DNA of 64,000 bases from COE1 sp949066965 (GCA_949066965.1 CARTDA010000004.1:144901-208900); one strand, 5' to 3'; counted from the first letter of the stretch, positions 1-8,715 are shown. Numbers and translations: made by a program. The notes: a model not told the origin generated them from the letters alone.

Positions 1-80
1 CACTTCTGGGACATGATAAGACTGCATATTATGATTACTGGGTAATAGAAATAAGGTAATATGATTATTTTGTCAAAAAG

Positions 81-109
81 GTGTCATTTTTTTTATTCTA
101 TGATATAAT
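81..109 (+). promoter_or_regulatory. Candidate sigma-A promoter of the HTH/PIN cluster
   Basis: A perfect -10 TATAAT (104-109) lies 17 bp after a 4/6 -35 GTGTCA (81-86). It is about 95 bp upstream of the first gene. A short palindrome, GACAA-A-TTGTC (128-138), lies downstream and could be an operator for the encoded HTH protein (inference). Confidence 0.45.
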
Positions 110-201
110 AAAAATAGGAAATATAGTGACAAATTGTCGGACATGGTGTACAATGTTAATGTTTGACAGTTCAATCATGTGCGGAAAAGGAGGTATGAAA
201 T

Positions 202-546
202 ATGCTATATATCGGAAACGACATGCAGGATAGAATGAATCTTTTGGGCTTGACTGCGGATGATGTGGCAAGTAGGGCCTTCTTGGAAAAAGATGATGTG
301 GATGCCATCATTCAGAACCGAATCGGATTATCTGACATTGATGAATTTGATTTTTCCTTAATTTGCGGTGTACTGCACTGTAAACCGGAGTATTTTACGG
401 ATAAATCCGTTAAGGATGGTGATTTACTGGCAGTGTCAATGAACAGAGGATCTGACAATGAGAAGTCGTTAAATGTAAAAGCAAAATTGCAGGATTACAT
501 TGATGATTTATCATTTGTGAATGAGGTATTATTGGAAGTAGATTAG
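202..546 (+). CDS. Small HTH (XRE-like) protein, putative antitoxin/regulator
   Basis: A 114-residue acidic protein. Residues about 8-60 read as a degenerate XRE-type helix-turn-helix: LTADDVASRAFLEKDDVDAI followed by a second helical stretch ending at GVLHCKPEYF. The start has a strong AAGGAGG site about 9 bp upstream. It heads a tight cluster with a short ORF (562) and a PIN-domain protein (843), the order expected of an antitoxin/regulator ahead of an RNase-type toxin. The tail (residues 85-114) is acidic and helical, consistent with partner binding. DNA is AT-rich compared with recQ, suggesting transfer. The HTH call rests on weak sequence resemblance; it may be an uncharacterised family. 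Confidence 0.5.
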   Translation: MLYIGNDMQDRMNLLGLTADDVASRAFLEKDDVDAIIQNRIGLSDIDEFDFSLICGVLHCKPEYFTDKSVKDGDLLAVSMNRGSDNEKSLNVKAKLQDYIDDLSFVNEVLLEVD

Positions 547-561
547 AAATGAGGTGCTTTC

Positions 562-762
562 TTGACAGGTAATGTTTTTGAAGCGGTAAAAAATGCCAGG
601 GAATTCTTTTGTATCCAGGATTTTCCTGGCAACCTTTTTACTCTTTTGGAAAAAGGAGATTACGCAGAAAAGTATAAGATATTATTGTTTAAAGAGGATA
701 TCGAAGAGAGAGAAAAATATCAGCGGCTTTTGACGCCGTATTTGGAATTGGAAAAAAGATAG
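562..762 (+). CDS. Short ORF of unknown function between HTH and PIN genes
   Basis: A 66-residue ORF with a TTG start preceded by GAGGTG at 6-7 bp, beginning 15 bp after the previous stop. The stretch around DFPGNLFTLLEKGDYAEKYK, followed by LLFKEDI, resembles the N-terminal region of ImmA/IrrE-type proteins associated with XRE regulators, but no HExxH metallopeptidase motif follows. It could be a fragment of a longer antitoxin-like protein that lost its remainder by frameshift (see 771-842), or a real small protein. I do not assign a function. Confidence 0.4.
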   Translation: MTGNVFEAVKNAREFFCIQDFPGNLFTLLEKGDYAEKYKILLFKEDIEEREKYQRLLTPYLELEKR

Positions 763-770
763 ATATATTG

Positions 771-842
771 GTGAGCAGGGGCAGAATCGGTAAAGCCACA
801 GCCGAGTCAATTAAGCTGCGGAACGGAATTGGTGTTGTCTAG
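771..842 (+). pseudogene. In-frame 23-codon stretch ending one codon before the PIN start
   Basis: From GTG at 771 a reading frame gives VSRGRIGKATAESIKLRNG and five more codons, then TAG at 840-842. The next codon is the ATG of the PIN gene in the same frame. It may be the displaced C-terminus of the 562 ORF after a frameshift, or a former N-terminal extension of the PIN protein cut off by a nonsense codon. No clear ribosome site precedes it. Calling it decayed coding sequence is inference. Confidence 0.3.
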
Positions 843-1196
843 ATGTATTATTTAGTAGATACAAATGTATTTCTCCATGATATTGATTCAAATATATATG
901 GTGTGGCAAAGTTGTGTAAAGATTTACAAAAGCTGATTGAAAAAGGGATTTTAACCCGCGAGGATATTAAGAAAGAGAATTTTAAAAAGAAGGATATGGG
1001 AGAATGTGAATTGGTTGCGATAGCCAAGGCATCTGGCGGAGAATACTGGCTGATAACAAATGATAAAGGCAGAGTATACAAACATCCAGATATGAACATT
1101 TTTGATGCCTATTCCAAAGATAAAGATGTTGTTATCCTTTCCGGAGAAGAATGGATTAGGAATATAGGGTATCTATCGGAAGAACCTCAAAAATAG
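843..1196 (+). CDS. PIN-domain protein, VapC-like putative endoribonuclease toxin
   Basis: A 117-residue protein beginning MYYLVDTNVFLHD, the classic PIN N-terminus with the first catalytic Asp (D6). Later acidic residues sit in GECELVAIA (E53/E55 region) and in ITNDKGR followed by NIFDAY, matching the Glu/Asp/Asp set that binds Mg2+ in PIN nucleases. PIN toxins usually cleave tRNA or rRNA. The upstream HTH gene is a plausible antitoxin, although VapC partners are more often AbrB or RHH proteins, so this pairing would be non-standard. The start is weakly supported: the RBS is poor and a TAG immediately precedes the ATG. Confidence 0.6.
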   Translation: MYYLVDTNVFLHDIDSNIYGVAKLCKDLQKLIEKGILTREDIKKENFKKKDMGECELVAIAKASGGEYWLITNDKGRVYKHPDMNIFDAYSKDKDVVILSGEEWIRNIGYLSEEPQK

Positions 1197-1219
1197 ACTT
1201 AGAAAAAGGGAGTAAACGC

Positions 1220-3265
1220 ATGAATGCATCAGAGATACTGAAGACATATTTTGGATATGATTCTTTTCGAGACGGGCAGGAAGAAATTATTCAATCCATA
1301 TTAGACGGAAAGGACGCGCTGGCAATTATGCCGACAGGCGCCGGAAAATCATTGTGCTATCAGGTGCCGGCATTGCTCCTTTCCGGTATCACGCTTGTGA
1401 TATCGCCGCTGATATCACTGATGCAGGATCAGGTCAAGGCACTAAACGAGGCCGGGATTCATGCGGCATTCATCAATTCCTCCCTGACGGAAACGCAGAT
1501 AGCCAAAGCGCTCGGGCTTGCAATGAATGGAACCTATAAGATTATTTATGTTGCGCCGGAGCGGCTTGAAAGCGCCGGTTTTATACAGTTTGCCCGGAAT
1601 GCGGAGATTTCCATGGTCACGGTTGATGAGGCGCACTGTATTTCGCAGTGGGGACAGGATTTCAGACCGAGTTACCTGAAAATTGTCGACTTTATCGGGC
1701 AGCTGCCCAAAAGACCGGTAATCAGCGCGTTCACGGCGACAGCGACAAGGGAGGTAAAGGCAGACATCGAGTGCATTTTGCAGCTAAACCATCCCAGTAT
1801 TGTTGTGACAGGATTTGACCGCGAAAACCTGTATTACCGCGTAGAGCAGATTTCCGGAAAAAACAAAGACAAATTTATACTTGACTACATAGACAGACAT
1901 CCGAATGAGAGCGGCGTCGTGTATTGTGCCACCAGAAAAAACGTGGATGCCGTGAGTGAGCTTTTATCCCGCAATGGTGCCGCGGTGACGAGTTACCATG
2001 CCGGGCTTGACAACGCGGTGCGGAAGAAAAATCAGGAGGATTTTATCTATGACAGGGCACCGGTCATTGTCGCCACCAACGCGTTTGGCATGGGAATCGA
2101 CAAGTCCAATGTCCGGTTCGTGATTCACTACAACATGCCGCAGAGCATGGAAAATTATTATCAGGAGGCAGGACGGGCAGGGCGCGACGGAGAGGATGCA
2201 CAGTGCATTCTGCTGTTTTCGCCGCAGGATATCCGGACAAATAAATTTCTACTGGAAAGGAAAGCGTTTGAGGGTGTCGGTGCGGAGGACATAGAACTCA
2301 TAAAGCAGAGGGATGCCCAAAGGCTCCAGTCGATGGAGGGTTATTGCAGAATTACTTCCTGCCTGCGAAACTATATTCTTGAATATTTCGGGGAAAAGAC
2401 AGGCGTGCCCTGCAAGAACTGTGGCAACTGCCACCGTGAATACACACAGGAGGACATGACCGCGGAGGCAAAGTGGGTCATTAACTGCATCGCGGAGACG
2501 AAAGGAAGGTATGGGCAGAATATCGTGATGGGAATGCTGCTGGGGGCAAACCGCGCCAGGTTAAAGGAAATCGGCGCATCGTCCTACAAGTCCTACGGCG
2601 TACTGTCCGACAAAAAGGAGAAAGAGCTCCGGATGCTGATAAATGAGATGCTGATGGAGGGGTACGTTATTCAGACTGCTGATGAATACAGTGTCCTCAA
2701 GATAGGCGATATCACGCGGCTCAGGGATGGGAATGCGCGTGTCATCATCAGAAAATTTGTGGAAAAAGAGGAGACAGCCAGCGCAAGAGAACGAAAGGCG
2801 CGCAGTACGGATGTACTCACAAGCGCTGGTTTTGACTTGTTTGAAAAGCTACGCCAGCTGCGCCTTGAGATTGCAAAGGAGGAGGCAATGCCGCCTTATA
2901 TTATTTTCAGCGATAAGACACTTGTGGATATGTGCGCGAAAGCGCCTGTTGACAAAGAAGGGATGCTTGCTGTCTCAGGTGTCGGAGAAAATAAGTTCCA
3001 GAAGTACGGACAGCGTTTTATAGATGCGATTGCGGCGTTTACCGCCGACAATCCGGATGCAGTTATCAGCACAACCGCCGACGAGGACATACCCGTAACG
3101 AAAAATGTAAAACAAAATGCCGGCACCTCGTGGACGAACGAGGAAGATGATGTACTCAGAAATGAATTTCAGTCCGGCATGAAAATAGCAGAGATTGCCA
3201 AGACACATGGCAGGACAAACGGCGCAATCAGGGCAAGGCTGAAAAAACATGGGCTGTTGGAGTAA
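1220..3265 (+). CDS. recQ: ATP-dependent DNA helicase RecQ
   Basis: A 681-residue superfamily 2 3'-5' DNA helicase acting in recombination repair and fork processing. Visible motifs: Walker A MPTGAGKSLCYQ (about residues 38-49), DEAH box VDEAHCISQWGQDFRPSY with the aromatic-rich loop, helicase C motif VATNAFGMGIDKSNVRFVIH, and YYQEAGRAGRDG. The RQC zinc site is in CLRNYILEYF followed by CKNCGNC, and an HRDC domain covers about 530-605. The last 45 residues (from WTNEEDDVLRNEF) form an extra helical, HTH- or SANT-like tail absent from E. coli RecQ. Start is supported by AAAAAGGGAG 10 bp upstream. A partial repeat begins 2 bp after the stop. Confidence 0.95.
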   Translation: MNASEILKTYFGYDSFRDGQEEIIQSILDGKDALAIMPTGAGKSLCYQVPALLLSGITLVISPLISLMQDQVKALNEAGIHAAFINSSLTETQIAKALGLAMNGTYKIIYVAPERLESAGFIQFARNAEISMVTVDEAHCISQWGQDFRPSYLKIVDFIGQLPKRPVISAFTATATREVKADIECILQLNHPSIVVTGFDRENLYYRVEQISGKNKDKFILDYIDRHPNESGVVYCATRKNVDAVSELLSRNGAAVTSYHAGLDNAVRKKNQEDFIYDRAPVIVATNAFGMGIDKSNVRFVIHYNMPQSMENYYQEAGRAGRDGEDAQCILLFSPQDIRTNKFLLERKAFEGVGAEDIELIKQRDAQRLQSMEGYCRITSCLRNYILEYFGEKTGVPCKNCGNCHREYTQEDMTAEAKWVINCIAETKGRYGQNIVMGMLLGANRARLKEIGASSYKSYGVLSDKKEKELRMLINEMLMEGYVIQTADEYSVLKIGDITRLRDGNARVIIRKFVEKEETASARERKARSTDVLTSAGFDLFEKLRQLRLEIAKEEAMPPYIIFSDKTLVDMCAKAPVDKEGMLAVSGVGENKFQKYGQRFIDAIAAFTADNPDAVISTTADEDIPVTKNVKQNAGTSWTNEEDDVLRNEFQSGMKIAEIAKTHGRTNGAIRARLKKHGLLE

Positions 3266-3266
3266 C

Positions 3267-3300
3267 GTAATAGTTTAGCCCAGGACTTTGCACTTGCTGC
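3267..3300 (+). repeat. Partial copy of the long GTAACAGTTCAG repeat
   Basis: This 34-bp stretch matches the left end of the element at 43945 except for a few changes, sharing GCCCAGGACTTTGCACTTG. Only the left arm is present, so it is a truncated copy abutting the recQ stop. Confidence 0.6.
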
Positions 3301-3486
3301 GGTCGGAACGAGCAACCTGCTCCTGACACTGATTATCCTGTTTGTACAGGGAATCTGCCTTGGGCATATCTGACCGGGTGGGCAGCAATGATGCTGTATG
3401 AGCTTCCATTTCTGGCGCATCGCAAAAAGTTTATGAAATCATCCGGACTTTACACCTTTTTTATGCGCGGTTCCATACAGATATAA
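3301..3486 (+). pseudogene. Remnant of a membrane protein gene
   Basis: Two adjacent frames give hydrophobic or C-terminal-like peptides. One includes NLLLTLIILFVQGICLGHI before a TGA at 3369-3371. The other runs WAAMMLYELPFLAHRKKF onward to MRGSIQI and a TAA near 3486. Neither has a start with a ribosome site. It looks like the frameshifted C-terminal end of a membrane protein. The family was not recognised. Confidence 0.3.
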
Positions 3487-3496
3487 TACGAACTCC

Positions 3497-5215
3497 TTAT
3501 ACCAGCTCCTCAATGCGGCATAGGTGTTCCTTTTTGGCTGTGTCATGGCTGATTCCCACAGCAAGGATATGCCCCACATGTTCTTTCCTTAATTTTTCGG
3601 CGTACTCCTTTTCCATGATTTGGGCAATTGCGGCGGCAGGCGTGTTGTCGGCTTTCAGCTCAATAATAATCCCCGGGAGGTTTTTCCGCCTCGGATAAAA
3701 GAGAAAGTCCGCAAAGCCTTTTCCACTCTTTTCTTCCCGCTCGACCTTATACTTATTTCTTGCAGAAAGGTATGCGAGCGTCACAATACAGGAGAGGCTG
3801 TTTTCGTCATTGTATTTCAGGATGGGCAGCTCACTGTTATGAATGTTGTGGAGGTACGATGCCACGATATCGCCCCTCTTGTTCAGGGTGGCGTCAAGCA
3901 CTTCGCTGGAATATCGCACCAGCTCTGCCACGTAACCGAAATCGTCGTCTTCCGGAGCATTTTCAAACTCAAGCATAAGTTCTTTATTGGGAATTCTTAG
4001 TTCGCCATCATAATAGGACAAAAAACCATAGATAACCATTGCAGAATAAATGTCCTTCCTGCTGGCAATGCTTTCCTGTCCGGCGGAATATTCCCTGCCA
4101 ATCTCAATATTGATGGGAATGTCGTTTACCATCTTCACGACGTCATCCCGCACCTCCCCGATATTATATTTCAGGAAAAAAAGCACCTCGTCCATCTTGC
4201 CGGTTCTCGTCCAGTAGCTCTGGCAGGTCTCGTCCTCCAGTGCGCATATGACAGACCTTGGATTATACAGCCGCGCCCCATTTTTCGTCTGATATCCGTT
4301 ATACCAGTCACGGATTTCATTCATTGTCAGCGCTTCCTGCTTTCGGCAGAGCGTTTCAACCTCGTCCTCGGTAAAACCAAAGTATTCGTCAAAAAAGGGG
4401 TCTTTGAGCAGGGTGTATTCCTTAAACATATTCAGGGCGGAACCCGTACTGTATTTTTTGATGGGAAGCACCCCGGTCATGTAGGTGAGCGCCACATAGG
4501 GTTTGTCTTTTAACAGGTTGCGGAAAAATTCCAAAAATTCAGCGTGGTGTTCCGGAAACAATTCATGGCTGAAAATATAGTCCCACTCGTCAATCATAAA
4601 AATAAATTCGTCGTCCGTGGCAGCCAGCGCATCCGATGCCTTTGTAAAGTCCATGTCCCTCAGGGCGGGATAGGCTTCCTTGACATCATTGATAATGGAG
4701 CGGTTGAACTGGGCGATATATTCCGCATAGCTGCCCTGGTCAAGGGCAATTTCGTTCAGGCATAGATTGATGACATTGTACTGATTCAGGTATTTGGTAT
4801 ACGTCTGTGTCTGGCTGACTTTCAGCCCGTCAAACAAATCCCTGGAATCATACGCCTTACAATAGTAGGCGCCTAGCATGTTGAGTATGGAGGTTTTCCC
4901 GAAACGGCGCGGTTTTGTGATGCAGACGTATTTGGTGTTAGTCCGTATTCTCCTGCTTATTTTTTCGATAAGGAACTGTAAAAAAATAACTTTTAAATAG
5001 TGCGTAGGATTTTTCTTCGAGAGTGCCGCTCAAAAATCAGGCGCATAGCGAGCTATGTAACTGATTTTTGAGCGGTGCTATCGGAGAAAAAGACAAGTAA
5101 TATTAAAAGTTATTTTTGGACAGTTCCTAATGTCGGATTTGTCAACAAAGTATTCGCTGTTGAGTAAGTCACTGTATAGAATTCTTGCAGATTTTGTGTT
5201 TAAGCAGACAGCCAT
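3497..5215 (-). pseudogene. AAA-ATPase/PD-(D/E)XK nuclease family gene split by a MITE
   Basis: The gene reads right to left. Codons from 5215 give MAVCLNTKSARILYSDLLNS and continue to FVDKSDI. A 157-bp element follows (4971-5127). After it the same protein resumes with IEKISRRIRTNTKYVCITKP, RRFGKTS (P-loop-like) and an uninterrupted 460-residue frame to 3497. The rest carries EWDYIF (Walker B-like) and a C-terminal nuclease-like segment ADFLFYPRRK...GIIIELKAD. The family is abundant in Lachnospiraceae and its role is unclear; a defence or mobile-element function has been suggested. Removing the element with one TA restores the frame, so the gene was intact until insertion. A shortened protein could start at the Met at 4879, but it would lack the P-loop. 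Confidence 0.85.
4971..5127. mobile_element. 157-bp MITE with TA target duplication
   Basis: Inverted ends read AGGAACTGTAAAAAAATAAC on the left and GTTATTTTTGGACAGTTCC on the right, with the inner arms also complementary. An inner hairpin (CTCAAAAATCAG / CTGATTTTTGAG) surrounds GCGCATAGCGAGCTATG. It is flanked by TA at 4969-4970 and 5128-5129. No ORF is present. TA duplication plus terminal repeats is typical of IS630/Tc1-mariner-derived miniature elements. It interrupts the AAA-ATPase gene. Confidence 0.8.
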
Positions 5216-5245
5216 ATGATTTCTCCCTTCCTATGCACAAGGATC

Positions 5246-5309
5246 TTAGGAACTGTAAAGGAATGACTTAACAGTCTTGCTTGTCATGTTATTTCTTTAC
5301 AGTTCCTTA
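5246..5309. repeat. Short palindromic GGAACTGTAAA element
   Basis: TTAGGAACTGTAAAGGAATG is answered by the complementary arm TTTCTTTACAGTTCCTTA. Its ends match the 157-bp MITE. It lies between divergent genes (5215 minus and 5471 plus), so it is not an ordinary terminator. The rest of the 255-bp gap (5216-5470) shows no other feature apart from a good RBS before 5471. Confidence 0.65.
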
Positions 5310-5470
5310 TATACTGCATTATAACATATCAAAAGTTCCTGTGTAAACATGTTGTATAGGAAGAAAAAAAGCGTTAAAATCTATAAGGGAAGTGATAAAA
5401 ATTTATTTAAAAATAGAGGTACTTTATGCCCAAAACGGCGTGAAAAACAGATGGAAAAGGAGAGAACGGC

Positions 5471-6532
5471 ATGAGAAGTTCATACAAGGACGAGGATGTG
5501 ACGCTGCTGCTGAAGGATATCACAGGGCTGGTGAAACCGCAGCCGACAAAAGAGCGGGAGCGGCTGATACAGTCGGGAAAGCATTACAGTGAGATGCTTC
5601 CAATCGAGTATGTCCCGACACAGAAATACATGGAAGTTTACAAGGAAGCTCTGAAAACATATGCGGAACCGACTGCCCTGGCAGTTGGAACACTTTCCGA
5701 CAAGATTATGGCAGCAAAGGGAAAGGATGTCGTGCTGGTGTCCCTTGCAAGGGCGGGCACGCCGATAGGAATCCTCGTGAAACGGTATATCAAATTCAAG
5801 TACCGGCTCGATGTCCCGCATTATTCCATCTCCATCATAAAAGGGCGGGGCATTGATGGTAATGCTATGAAATATCTGCTTGCGCGGCATCAGCCGCAGC
5901 AGCTCCTTTTTGTGGACGGATGGATTGGAAAGGGTGCAATATTAGGGGAGCTGCGAAAGGACATCGAGGCTTATGAGGGTGTCTCGCCGGACATTGCAGT
6001 TGTGGCAGACCCCGCAAATGTGACAGAGCTGTGCGGCACGCATGAGGATATCCTGATACCAAGCTCCTGCCTGAACTGCACGGTTTCCGGTCTGGTCAGC
6101 AGGACGTTTCTAAGGGACGACATGATAGGACCGGATGACTTTCACGGCGCAGTATATTATGGGGAACTTGCAGATTCGGATTTGTCCTATGAATTTATTG
6201 ATGCAATCGAGCGCTGCTTTTCGGTTGATGGCAAAACGACATCACATACTGGCGAAAAGAAAATCGATGGACTTGGCGTCGATGAGGTCAGGAAGCTAGC
6301 CAGAATATTCGATGTGGATGACATCAACCTGATAAAACCGGGAATCGGCGAGACGACAAGAGTGCTGCTGCGGCGTGTCCCATGGAAAGTACTGATTGAT
6401 GAGAACTATAAAAACAGCCATGAGCTGGGGCATGTCATAAGGCTTGCCGAGGAAAAAGATGTGCCAGTCGAATATTATCCGCTGAAACATTACAAATGCT
6501 GCGGCATTATCCGAAAGCTTGCCGAGGCGTGA
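5471..6532 (+). CDS. Ter-island phosphoribosyltransferase (StiP-type) with C-terminal PELOTA RNA-binding domain
   Basis: A 353-residue cytosolic protein. Residues about 1-235 match the PRTase/StiP family found in tellurium-resistance islands: LARAGTPIG (92-100) and the PRPP-loop-like FVDGWIGKGA (147-156). The C-terminal part from about 265 (GLGVDEVRKLARIF through LLRRVPWKVLI to HYKCCGIIRKLAEA) fits the PELOTA-like RNA-binding domain fused to such PRTases. In the published model of Ter systems it helps build a nucleoside-like metabolite with an ATP-grasp enzyme, a TIM-barrel lyase and a HAD phosphatase, all present here. The next gene starts 12 bp downstream, indicating an operon. Family assignment is firm; the substrate is unknown. 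Confidence 0.85.
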   Translation: MRSSYKDEDVTLLLKDITGLVKPQPTKERERLIQSGKHYSEMLPIEYVPTQKYMEVYKEALKTYAEPTALAVGTLSDKIMAAKGKDVVLVSLARAGTPIGILVKRYIKFKYRLDVPHYSISIIKGRGIDGNAMKYLLARHQPQQLLFVDGWIGKGAILGELRKDIEAYEGVSPDIAVVADPANVTELCGTHEDILIPSSCLNCTVSGLVSRTFLRDDMIGPDDFHGAVYYGELADSDLSYEFIDAIERCFSVDGKTTSHTGEKKIDGLGVDEVRKLARIFDVDDINLIKPGIGETTRVLLRRVPWKVLIDENYKNSHELGHVIRLAEEKDVPVEYYPLKHYKCCGIIRKLAEA

Positions 6533-6544
6533 AAGGGGACGAAA

Positions 6545-7549
6545 ATGATAAAAGTATGGTTTAACCACTGGTTCAGCACTTCCTATCGGTTAATTGAACT
6601 GATGAAGGAGGATGCCGTCCGGCAGATTTATGTGGTTGGAAGCAACAGGCAGCGGGAATCTGTCATTCAAAAGGTGTGCGATGAGTGGTATGAGGAGCCG
6701 GACCTTGACGGTGAGGCGTATATTGATTTTTGCCTGGAATTCTGCGAGCGGCATGGCATAGATGCATTTGTCCCACGCCGCAATATGACAGATATCAGCC
6801 GTTATGCTGCGCGTTTTGAAAAGGCGGGCGTAAAGGTCATGGTGGACGATTACGCGGTTATAAAATTATTGAATGACAAGGCGGAAACGTACAGTTATCT
6901 TAAGGACTGCGAGGGGCTGAATATTCCGGATTTTTATGTTGTCAACCGTGCCAGCCAGTTTGAACAGGCATACCAGCAGCTCAAGGCGGCGTATGGGCAG
7001 GTCTGCATCAAGTTTGTCAGGGATGAAGGCGGCATGAGTTTTCGGAAAATTACAGAAGATGCTGACCGCATGAATCAGCTTAAGATTTACCAGGGAAGTG
7101 GAATTACCTATGAAATGCTGACAGAGACACTGGGAAGCGTGGCAGAGTTTGACGATATGATGGTCATGCCATATCTTCCCGGAAATGAAATCAGTGTGGA
7201 CTGCCTGTGGACGGGAAAAGGGCTGATTGCAATACCAAGAAACAAGGGCGCGGCAAGGCATGAGCGGGTGGAGTACAATCAGGACATTCTGGAGATGACG
7301 GATGCTGTCATGAACCATGTCCCGCTCCGGTATCCGTGTAATATTCAGTTTAAGATGAAAGACGGCATACCGTATCTTCTGGAGATAAACACCAGAATGT
7401 CCGGCGGGCTGCAGATGGGCTGTCTGGCAGCAGGGGTAAACATCCCCAATATTGCCCTCAATAAAATGTTTGGCTGCGACATTGACTGGACAATGGACAG
7501 GACAGAAAAAACCGTTTCCTATATTGAGCTGCCACAGATTATTGGTTAA
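6545..7549 (+). CDS. ATP-grasp ligase of the Ter biosynthetic module
   Basis: A 334-residue soluble enzyme. The N-terminal pre-ATP-grasp region includes IYVVGSNRQRESVIQKV. The ATP-binding core is visible as VCIKFVRDEGGMSFRKI and the metal/phosphate-binding end as NIQFKMKDGIPYLLEINTRM followed by SGG. ATP-grasp enzymes join a carboxylate to an amine or thiol through an acyl-phosphate; this subgroup (ATPgrasp_Ter) belongs to Ter islands. The RBS AGGGGACG sits 7-8 bp upstream. The stop overlaps by a few bases the stop of the lyase gene coming the other way. The substrate is not deducible. Confidence 0.85.
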   Translation: MIKVWFNHWFSTSYRLIELMKEDAVRQIYVVGSNRQRESVIQKVCDEWYEEPDLDGEAYIDFCLEFCERHGIDAFVPRRNMTDISRYAARFEKAGVKVMVDDYAVIKLLNDKAETYSYLKDCEGLNIPDFYVVNRASQFEQAYQQLKAAYGQVCIKFVRDEGGMSFRKITEDADRMNQLKIYQGSGITYEMLTETLGSVAEFDDMMVMPYLPGNEISVDCLWTGKGLIAIPRNKGAARHERVEYNQDILEMTDAVMNHVPLRYPCNIQFKMKDGIPYLLEINTRMSGGLQMGCLAAGVNIPNIALNKMFGCDIDWTMDRTEKTVSYIELPQIIG

Positions 7550-8511
7550 TAATTTTTAATGCCGAAGTATTCTGCCATAAGCAGGGTGCGCAGCGCCCAG
7601 TTGGCGTGCGTCTTGTATTCGTTCATGCGCTCCCGGCTGGCGCTTCCGGAGACGAGCGAATGGGAAGCTTTGTCCCAGTTCAGCACTGCGGCGGCATCCT
7701 GGTAGTCTTTTTTTGACACCCTGTAGGCATCGTTTACAATATCAATCTGGCTGGGATAGATAACAGTTTTTCCGATAAATCCGCAGAGTCTGTCATCATC
7801 AATTTCGTGATACAGACCTTTTTTCCAGTTGATGCTGTTATAGTATTCCCACACCGGACCGGAGACGACGTAATCCATGCCGTACACTGTGATGATGTCA
7901 GAGAAAATATTGGCAACCGGCCGGATCTGGTGTATGGACTCATTATCGTGCCTGCGGAATCCGAATGCGTGGCACAGGTCGTTTCCGCCGACGCGTATAT
8001 TGAGTACCTTGTCCTCTATCTGGTTCAGTTTTTCTTTCAGCGCATATAAAATGTCATATCTGCTGCGCAGGTCAATCATGCTGGGACTTTCGAAAATCGG
8101 CATGGTATAGACCGGCTGCGCGGAAGCTTTGTTTGCCCTGACAATCTCTGTGATATAGTCGTCCGCGTTCTCCAGTGAAAATTTAGGAAGGATATAACCC
8201 ATGACAAGCTTTGCTGCTGTTCCAAAGCCTTTTTGGAGCCTGTCAATCTGCCGGGCATTGCGCACGCGCACAAAAATCTTAGGCATGTAGAATTCCCCTT
8301 CCCGTGCAAGGGCATCCAGCCTGTGCAGGGAATCTGTCAGTATGTGTTCCGCCTCGGCTACGCAGTCGTCACGTATGGTATCCTCAAGACACAATGCAAG
8401 TGAATATTTCGTGCCGAACCGCTGGCTGGCGATGGATGCCGCAATGTTTTTCTGGTTGGCAGGACAGTATAAAAGCGCACCGACGCTGTAATAAAGTAAT
8501 GAATTGTTCAT
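7546..8511 (-). CDS. HpcH/HpaI/CitE-like C-C bond lyase of the Ter module
   Basis: A 321-residue TIM-barrel enzyme. The start at 8511 (MNNSLLYYSVGALLYCPANQ) has GGGAG nine bases upstream and is preferred to the TTG at 8535. Landmarks are CLEDTIRDD (the conserved Glu-Asp of citrate-lyase-beta-like enzymes), KIFVRVRN, and NIRVGGNDLCHAFGFRRH. The family, a C-C bond lyase of TIM-barrel fold, is restricted largely to Ter islands, where it is proposed to cleave or condense a precursor of the nucleoside-like product. It lies on the opposite strand to its partners, tail to tail with the ATP-grasp gene and sharing stop bases, so it needs its own promoter near 8.6 kb. Confidence 0.85.
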   Translation of the reverse strand: MNNSLLYYSVGALLYCPANQKNIAASIASQRFGTKYSLALCLEDTIRDDCVAEAEHILTDSLHRLDALAREGEFYMPKIFVRVRNARQIDRLQKGFGTAAKLVMGYILPKFSLENADDYITEIVRANKASAQPVYTMPIFESPSMIDLRSRYDILYALKEKLNQIEDKVLNIRVGGNDLCHAFGFRRHDNESIHQIRPVANIFSDIITVYGMDYVVSGPVWEYYNSINWKKGLYHEIDDDRLCGFIGKTVIYPSQIDIVNDAYRVSKKDYQDAAAVLNWDKASHSLVSGSASRERMNEYKTHANWALRTLLMAEYFGIKNY

Positions 8512-8541
8512 TTTTAGTAGCTCCCGATTGTTCAAAAACTG

Positions 8542-8601
8542 TTAGGAACTGTAAACAAATAACTTTACTATCTTGCTTGGCTATTTATTTACAATTCCTT
8601 A
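8542..8601. repeat. Short palindromic GGAACTGTAAA element
   Basis: TTAGGAACTGTAAACAAATA pairs with TATTTATTTACAATTCCTTA. It is the same family and length as the copy at 5246 and again lies between divergent genes. Confidence 0.65.
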
Positions 8602-8715
8602 CTACTATACCACACGTTTTGGTAAAATGGTAGATAAAGGCTGGGATATGTGTTATAGTAAAATTATTAAGTTTTAATTAAACACGGTTCAGGGGAAGCG
8701 CAGGGGATAACGATA

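Noticed and set aside
4879..4981. A functional ATPase starting at the internal Met at 4879
   Set aside because: The P-loop-like RRFGKTS lies upstream of that Met, so a product starting there would lack ATP binding.
5246..5309. Palindromes with GGAACTG read as intrinsic terminators
   Set aside because: Two copies lie between divergent promoters where no terminator is needed, and ends match a MITE; repeat origin is preferred, though they may also terminate RNA.
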